The notes under the pieces are model-generated. The model made no database searches. It was not told the DNA's origin and was given only the letters and a program-made list of their open reading frames with translations. Below are positions 56,101-64,000 of a DNA stretch of 64,000 nucleotides, piece after piece (positions within the stretch are counted from its first letter, which is position 1; every line of letters begins with the position of its first letter). This DNA is from Aplectana chamaeleonis (lineage: Eukaryota > Nematoda > Chromadorea > Rhabditida > Cosmocercidae), in the NCBI GenBank assembly GCA_029168955.1, contig JAPDOI010000713.1, forward strand, positions 186,001 to 250,000, read 5' to 3'. The translations under genes and the position numbers were made by a program.

Positions 56101-57768
56101 TCCCATCGTTCGGCGAAGCCGAACGAATACTACGTAGAGAGAAGGGGTCGGCGAAGCTGGCTCCATCGTTCGGCGTAGCCGAACGAATACTACGTAGAGA
56201 GTTCCAAACGGAGCGTGGCCGGCGAAGTTGGCCCATCGTTCGGCGAAGCCGAACGAATACTACGTAGAGAGGAAGGCCGGCGAAGCCCGCTCCATCGTTC
56301 GGCGTAGCCGAACGAATACTACGTAGAGGGGTCGCCTGCTGGCTCCATCGTTCGGCGGAGCCGAACGAATACTGTGTAGAGAGAGGGTCGGCGAAGCTGG
56401 ACCATCGTTCGGCAGAGCCGAACAATTACTTCGTAGAGAGAGTGGGGTCGGCGAAGCCGGCCCGTCGTTCGGCGAAGCCGAACAAATACTACGTAGAGAG
56501 AGGGGGATCGGCGAAGCCGGCCCATCGTTCGGCGGAGCCGAACGAATACTAGGTAGAGGGAGGAAGGCCGGCGAAGCCGAACGAATACTACGTAGAGAGA
56601 AGGGGTCGGCGAAGCCGGCTCATCGTTCGGCGGAGCCGAACGAATACTAGGTAGAGAGTTCCAAACGGAGCGTGGCCGGCGAAGCCGATCATCGTTCGGC
56701 GGAGCCGAACGAATACTATGTAGAGAGAGTGGGGTCGGCGAAGCCGGCCCATCGTTCGGCGGAGCCGAACGAATACTACGTAGAAAGAGGGGGGTCGGCG
56801 AAGCCGGCCCATCGTTCGGCCCGAACGAATACTACGTGGAAGGAGGGGGGTCGGCGAAGCCGGCCCATCGTTCGGCGGAGCCGAACGAACACTACATAGA
56901 GATTGCTAAGCGGAGGGGGGTCGGCGAAGCCGTCTCATCGTCCGGCGGAGCCGAACGAGTACTAGGTAGAGGGAGTAAGGCCGGCGAAGCCGGCCCATCG
57001 TTCGGCGTAGCCGAACGAATACTACGTAGAGATTGCTAAGCGGAGGGTGGCCGGCGAAGCCGTCCCAACGTTCGGCGAAGCCGAACGAATACTACGTGGG
57101 AAGAGGGGGGTCGGCGAAGCCGGTCCATCGTTCGGCGTAGCCGAACAAATACTAGGTAGACAGAGAAAGGCCGGCGAAGCCAGCCCATCGTTCGGCGTAG
57201 CCGAACGAATACTACGTAGAGATTGCTAAGCGGAGGGTGGCCGGCGAAGCCGTCCCAACGTTCGGCGAAGCCGAACGAATACTACGTGGAAAGAGGGGGG
57301 TCGGCGAAGCCGAACGAATACTACGCTGAGATTGCTAAGCGGAGGGGGGCCGGCGAAGCCGAACGAATACTATGTAGAGAGAGGGGGGTCGGCGAAGCCG
57401 GCCCATCGTTCGGCGAAGCCGAACGAATACTACGTAGAAAGAGGGGGTCGGCGAAGCCGGCCCATCGTTCGGCGGAGCCGAACGAATACTACGTAGAGAG
57501 AAGGGGGTCGGCGAAGCCGGCCCATCGTTCGGCGGAGCCGAACGAATACTACGTAGAGAGTTCTAAACGGAGGAGTGTCGGCGAAGCCGTCCCATCGTTC
57601 GGCGGAGCTGAACGAATACTATGTAGAGAGGGGGGTCGGCGAAGCCGGCTCATCGTTCGGCGAAGCCGAACGAATACTACGTAAGAGAGAGTGGGGTCGG
57701 CGAAGCCGGCTCATCGTTCGGCGGAGCCGAACGAATACTACGTAGAGAGAAAGGGGTCGGCGAAGCCG
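53148..57768. repeat. Satellite S3: ~60-bp tandem repeat with two GNA mini-hairpins per unit
   Basis: Roughly 75 units of about 60-68 bp. A typical unit reads GTCGGCGAAGCCGGCCCATC, then GTTCGGCGAAGCCGAACGAA, then TACTACGTAGAGAGAGGGGG. The first block folds around GAA (GGC-GAA-GCC). The second folds as CGTTCGGC-loop-GCCGAACG with loop GAA, GGA or GTA. CTACGTAG is a further 8-bp palindrome. Longer variants contain ATTGCTAAGCGGAGGG or TTCCAAACGGAGCG. Units at the left edge (53148-53330) are more diverged, as expected at a satellite edge. On the minus strand the unit aligns with the S1 monomer. Arg-rich open frames appear on both strands because unit lengths are often multiples of three; no gene is inferred. 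Confidence 0.96.
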
Positions 57769-59519
57769 GGTGACGAAGTTGGATTTTCGTTTCACAAAGC
57801 TCGCTCTCTGCTAAGAAATATGAAATGGTAGCCATTTTGGGTGTAAGCGAGATATGATCGGCGCCAGAGGGCAGCGGCGAAAGGTACGGGTGTGCAAAGT
57901 ATACTTGTCGTCATTGCGTGCCACCGCAGCCTGATTGAAGAATTAGAAGTATTGAAGAGGTAGAAATGCTTTCGGCGCCATGTTTGTTTGTCTGCTCGTT
58001 TTTCGAAATGCGCAACTGTACTACTGCCAGGGGGCACGCGCCTTCAAATAGCGTGGCTGCCACGGGCTAGTGACCTGAAGGGTCACTAGTGAACACAAAA
58101 CCGATACTCGGAATGCTCATGAGACATCCAAATGTGTGCGGAAACATTTGCATAAACATTCAGACCCGAACGAGCTAATTCGCTTGGCAACGGTGGAGCT
58201 AAACGCTTGGTTCATACTACGAACGACTTGGCGCAGTCATCACCTGTATCGATGAAAAATCGATATTTCTGACATGGACTGTCGCGGTTGCGCGTGGCGA
58301 AAAGTATAATCTCAACCAGGGTGAACATTTACCGTTAGCTGATTTGCCGATTTAGCGAATTTACCGGCTTATTTCTGCGAACTTTTTTTACCGATACACC
58401 GCACTCCACGTTGCTTTGGCGCCGTGTATACTTTCGCAGCTGAGCGGCGCGGATAAGTGCCATCCTCTGATATCGATCGTGTCTGCGGTCCGTTATCTAT
58501 AGCTCACGCACAGCGCAAAATCTTCAGAAATTCAGAAATGATTTCGTTTTTGGAGCTTATTGTGCTCACTTTTGGCCCACTCATACTTCTCGTCGACGTC
58601 GGAGCGATGAGTAGGAAATTTTTTCGGTGTGCTGTGGCCTTTTCGCCTGGTCCGAAATAGCGTTTCTATCCGCGCCATTGTCCGACGACTCATCTGATTT
58701 TCGACGGTCATTTCGAGTATTCGAGCGATTCCTGCGTCGATACAGGCGAAAATGAATGTGCTCTTCTATTTCTGAGCTCTCGAGTCCTTGGTTCTTTTTT
58801 TAGATTCTTTTGATCACTATTGTCTTTCTGATCTTTCTTTCTGCAGTGCTCAAGATGTTCCTGTGTAGTGGGCTCGCCTTCATTCTTGGGACAGCTTCAC
58901 AGGCGTGGTGAAGCGTACGATGTCTCAAAAAAGCACTGTTGGTATAAGTGGTCTGCAGAGCCGTTGCCCGCAAATGCGGACAGGAATTTGTCTCCGAGAA
59001 TGACGGTAACTGTCTCCTAACATTATCGTCGCCGTGTTGGTTGCCACTCGCTGGCAGTGACGCAGGCGGTTGCAACACCAGAACGCTCTGCAGTGCCCCT
59101 CGTCGCCCTTCACGCTGCGTCGGTAGCCCTTGTCGCCGAATGTAGGTAATCGCTGCAGCCGCGAAGCGGCTGGAGAGGTTTGGTTTTGCCCGGGACTTGT
59201 GATCACTTAAAATTTTGTAAAGTGGTTAATAAAACCTGTTAAACAAATTCTCCAGAGATTTCCATCGGGATATAGGTGAGAGGGTCCAGGAGGCACATGC
59301 CGACAAAATTTGAGCCAAATCGGTTCGAAACTAACAAAGTTAGATCGGCGAGTCCTTATCGAAAATTCTTGTTGTGCGTGTTACTCGTTCCTGCTTCGCG
59401 CTTCCTGCTTCCTCGTGCGTTACGCACCCTTAGTAGTGGTCACTGCCAATGGTCGCAGGCGATCAGTTGAGCAGGCAGGTAAGTTGGTATGTGGATAGAT
59501 AAGCAGGCTGGTGAGTAGG
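57769..59519. other. No gene recognised between satellites S3 and S4
   Basis: Open frames of 62-93 codons on both strands (for example 58457-58660 and 58925-59206) show no known domain. A GGCAGGTAAGTTGG/GGCTGGTGAGTAGG-type short repeat precedes S4 near 59475-59520. No kinase exon was found here. Confidence 0.4.
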
Positions 59520-62500
59520 TAAACAATGAGTACTTACTGTTTAACATTATCTACTTCACTTATTACTGCTTATCATATTGTGTGATATTATCAGTTGGTA
59601 GATCAAATCGCTAAAACACGTTGTAGGCTGAACTTTTCGATGGAAAGGGACAAGGAAAGTGACTAACAAGATTATTACTTACTGTTTACATCAAATACTT
59701 GACTTATCACTGCTTATCATATCATGTGATATTATCAGTTGGTAGATCAAATCGCTAAAACACGTTGTAGGCTGTACTTTTCGATGGGAAGGGACAAGGA
59801 AAGTGACTAACAAGTTTATTACTTACTGTTTTACATTAACTACTTCACTTATTACTGCTTATCATATCATGTGATATTACCAGTTGGTAGATCAAATCGC
59901 TAAAACACGTTGTAGGCTGTACTTTTCGATGGGAAGGGACAAGGAAAGTGACTAACAAGTTTGTTACTTACTGTTTAACATTAACTATTTTACTAATTAC
60001 TGCTTATCATATCAAGTGATATTATCAGTTGGTAGATCAAATCGCTAAAACACGTTGTAGGCTGTACTTTTCGATGGGAAGGGACAAGGAAAGTGACTAA
60101 CAAGTTTGTTACTTACTGTTTAACATTAACTGTTTTACTAATTACTGCTTATCATATCAAGTGATATTATCAGTTGGTAGATCAAATCGCTAAAACACGT
60201 TGTAGGCTGTACTTTTCGATGGGAAGGGACAAGGAAAGTGACTAACAAGTTTATTGCTTACTGTTTTACATTAACTACTTCACTTATTACTGCTTATCAT
60301 ATCATGTGATATTACCAGTTGGTAGATCAATTCGCTAAAACACGTTGTAGGCTGTACTTTTCGATGGGAAGGGACAAGGAAAGTGACTAACAAGTTTGTT
60401 ACTTACTGTTTAACATTAACTATTTCACTTATTACTGCTTATCATATCAAGTGATATTATCAGTTGGTAGATCAATTCGCTAAAATACGTTGTAGGCTGT
60501 ACTTTTCGATGGGAAGGGACAAGGAAAGTGACTAACAAGTTTATTACTTACTGTTTAACATTAACTACTTCACTTATTACTGCTTATCATATCATGTGAT
60601 ATTACCAGTTGGTAGATCAATTCGCTAAAACACGTTGTAGGCTGTACTTTTCGATGGGAAGGGACAGGGAAAGTGACTAACAAGTTTATTACTTACTGTT
60701 TAACATTAACTGCTTCATTTATTACTGCTTATCATGTCAAGTGATATTATCAGTTGGTAGATCAAATCGCTAAAATACGTTGTAGGCTGAACTTTTCGAT
60801 GGGAAGGGACAAGGAAAGTGACTAACAAGTTTGTTACTTACTGTTTACATTAACTATTTCACTTATTACTGCCTATCATATCAAGTGATATTATCAGTTG
60901 GTAGATCAAATCGCTAAAACACGTTGTAGGCTGCACTTTTCGATGGGAAGGTACAAGGAAAGTGACTAACAAGTTTCTTACTCACTGTTAAACATTAACT
61001 GCTTCACTTATTACTGCTTATCATATCAAGCGATATTATCAGTTGGTAGATCAAATCGCTAGAACACGTTGTTGGCTGTACTTTTCGATGGGAAGGGACA
61101 AGGAAAGTGACTAACAAGTTTATTACTTACTGTTTTACATTAACTACTTCACTTATTACTGCTTATCATATCATGTGATATTACCAGTTGGTAGATCAAT
61201 TCGCTAAAACACGTTGTAGGCTGTACTTTTAGATGGGAAGGGACAAGGAAAGTGACTAACAAGTTTGTTACTTACTGTTTAACATTAACTATTTTACTAA
61301 TTACTGCTTATCATATCAAGTGATATTATCAGTTGGTAGATCAATTCGCTAAAATACGTTGTAGGCTGTACTTTTCGATGGGAAGGGACAAGGAAAGTGA
61401 CTAACAAGTTTATTACTTACTGTTTAACATTAACTACTTCACTTATTACTGCTTATCATATCATGTGATATTACCAGTTGGTAGATCAATTCGCTAAAAC
61501 ACGTTGTAGGCTGTACTTTTCGATGGGAAGGGACAAGGAAAGTGACTAACAAGTTTATTACTTACTGTTTAACATTAACTGCTTCATTTATTACTGCTTA
61601 TCATATCAAGTGATATTATCAGTTGGTAGATCAAATCGCTAAAATACGTTGTAGGCTGAACTTTTCGATGGGAAGGGACAAGGAAAGTGACTAACAAGTT
61701 TATTACTTACTGTTTTACATTAACTACTGCACTTATTACTGCTTATCATATCATGTGATATTACCAGTTGGTAGATCAAATCGCTAAAACACGTTGTAGG
61801 CTGTACTTTTCGATGGGAAGGGACAAGGAAAGTGACTAACAAGTTTGTTACTTACTGTTTAACATTAACTATTTTACTAATTACTGCTTATCATATCAAG
61901 TGATATTATCAGTTGGTAGATCAAATCGCTAAAACACGTTGTAGGCTGTACTTTTCGATGGGAAGGGACAAGGAAAGTGACTAACAAGTTTATTACTTAC
62001 TGTTTTACATTAACTACTTCACTTATTACTGCTTATCATATCATGTGATATTACCAGTTGGTAGATCAAATCGCTAAAACACGTTGTAGGCTGTACTTTT
62101 CGATGGGAAGGGACAAGGAAAGTGACTAACAAGTTTGTTACTTACTGTTTAACATTAACTATTTTACTAATTACTGCTTATCATATCAAGTGATATTATC
62201 AGTTGGTAGATCAAATCGCTAAAACACGTTGTAGGCTGTACTTTTCGATGGGAAGGGACAAGGAAAGTGACTAACAAGTTTATTACTTACTGTTTTACAT
62301 TAACTACTTCACTTATTACTGCTTATCATATCATGTGATATTACCAGTTGGTAGATCAATTCGCTAAAACACGTTGTAGGCTGTACTTTTCGATGGGAAG
62401 GGTTAAGGAAAGTGACTAACAAGTTTGTTACTTACTGTTTAACATTAACTATTTCACTTATTACTGCTTATCATATCAAGTGATATTATCAGTTGGTAGA

Positions 62501-64000
62501 TCAATTCGCTAAAATACGTTGTAGGCTGTACTTTTCGATGGGAAGGGACAAGGAAAGTGACTAACAAGTTTATTACTTACTGTTTAACATTAACTACTTC
62601 ACTTATTACTGCTTATCATATCATGTGATATTACCAATTGGTAGATCAATTCGCTAAAACACGTTGTAGGCTGTACTTTTCGATGGGAAGGGACAAGGAA
62701 AGTGACTAACAAGTTTATTACTTACTGTTTAACATTAACTGCTTCATTTATTACTGCTTATCATATCAAGTGATATTATCAGTTGGTAGATCAAATCGCT
62801 AAAATACGTTGTAGGCTGAACTTTTCGATGGGAAGGGACAAGGAAAGTGACTAACAAGTTTGTTACTTACTGTTTACATTAACTATTTCACTTATTACTG
62901 CCTATCATATCAAGTGATATTATCAGTTGGTAGATCGAATCGCTAAAACACGTTGTAGGCTGTACTTTTCGATGGGAAGGTACAAGGAAAGTGACTAACA
63001 AGTTTATTACTTACTGTTTAACATTAACTGCTTCACTTATTACTGCTTATCATATCAAGTGATATTATCAGTTGGTAGATCAAATCACTAAAACATGTTG
63101 TAGGCTGTACTTTTCGATGGGAAGGTACAAGGAAAGTGACTAACAAGTTTATTACTTACTGTTTAACATTAACTGCTTCACTTATTACTGCTTATCATAT
63201 CAAGTGATATTATCAGTTGGTAGATCAATTCGCTAAAATACGTTGTAGGCTGTACTTTTCGATGGGAAGGGACAAGGAAAGTGACTAACAAGTTTATTAC
63301 TTACTGTTTAACATTAACTACTTCACTTATTACTGCTTATCATATCATGTGATATTACCAATTGGTAGATCAATTCGCTAAAACACGTTGTAGGCTGTAC
63401 TTTTCGATGGGAAGGGACAAGGAAAGTGACTAACAAGTTTATTACTTACTGTTTAACATTAACTGCTTCATTTATTACTGCTTATCATATCAAGTGATAT
63501 TATCAGTTGGTAGATCAAATCGCTAAAATACGTTGTAGGCTGAACTTTTCGATGGGAAGGGACAAGGAAAGTGACTAACAAGTTTGTTACTTACTGTTTA
63601 CATTAACTATTTCACTTATTACTGCCTATCATATCAAGTGATATTATCAGTTGGTAGATCGAATCGCTAAAACACGTTGTAGGCTGTACTTTTCGATGGG
63701 AAGGTACAAGGAAAGTGACTAACAAGTTTATTACTTACTGTTTAACATTAACTGCTTCACTTATTACTGCTTATCATATCAAGTGATATTATCAGTTGGT
63801 AGATCAAATCACTAAAACATGTTGTAGGCTGTACTTTTCGATGGGAAGGTACAAGGAAAGTGACTAACAAGTTTATTACTTACTGTTTAACATTAACTGC
63901 TTCACTTATTACTGCTTATCATATCAAGTGATATTATCAGTTGGTAGATCAAATCGCTAAAACACGTTGTAGGCTGTACTTTTCGATGGGAAGGTACAAG
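59520..64000. repeat. Satellite S4: AT-rich ~145-bp tandem repeat, truncated by window end
   Basis: About 31 units; the motif CACGTTGTAGGCTG lies at 59617, 59761, 59906 and 60051 (periods 144, 145, 145). Each unit contains GATGGGAAGGGACAAGGAAA, TTACTTACTGTTTAACATTA and a dyad ATATCANNTGATAT. Two linked variants occur, TCAAGTGATATTATCAG and TCATGTGATATTACCAG. A rare variant (ACTGCCTATC with GATCGAATCG) recurs 724 bp apart at the right end (cctatc at 62901 and 63625), about five monomers, so higher-order repeats are present. Confidence 0.97.

Noticed and set aside
53335..57684. Arg-rich repetitive open frames (RLRRTMGRLRRPPS type) in S3
   Set aside because: They are translations of the tandem repeat, open on both strands and broken wherever unit length changes. 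The DNA hairpin explains the conservation better than a protein would.

Overview
The window looks like a repeat-rich nematode chromosome segment. The main evidence is an exon series for a NIMA-related (NEK8/NEK9-type) kinase with nematode-style splice sites (TTTCAG acceptors, one 54-base intron), a Tc3-like DNA transposon whose transposase gene has a 58-base intron, and many short DNA elements. Kilobase introns and large satellite blocks suit a large rhabditid or strongylid (hookworm-like) genome. That placement is inference. No rRNA, tRNA or CRISPR array was recognised.

Layout. 1-11696 is a ~195-bp satellite (S1), itself a trimer of three diverged ~65-bp monomers. 11697-35346 is a mosaic of DNA elements: short elements ending in TTAA/AGGCAG, long foldbacks, a Tc3-like element, a second TA-flanked element and a large inverted-repeat element. 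35347-45000 holds the first four recognisable exons of the NEK gene; its long introns are full of the same elements. The following intron must run to the end of the window or beyond, because no catalytic-loop exon was found. It holds more TTAA elements, a nested Harbinger-like element, an essentially full-length but dead LINE (49222-52655), a second satellite S3 (53148-57768) and a third satellite S4 (59520-64000).

The most unusual structure is S3. Each ~60-bp unit carries two adjacent hairpins whose three-base loops are GAA, GGA or GTA, closed by GC...GC. This is the GCGNAGC sequence known to form exceptionally stable DNA mini-hairpins. S3 is also a diverged, inverted relative of S1, 41 kb away, in which these hairpins are not visible.

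No operon-like organisation or functional gene cluster was seen. Apart from the kinase exons, the Tc3-like transposase and one weak two-exon candidate (16360-16702), the content is mobile or satellite DNA.
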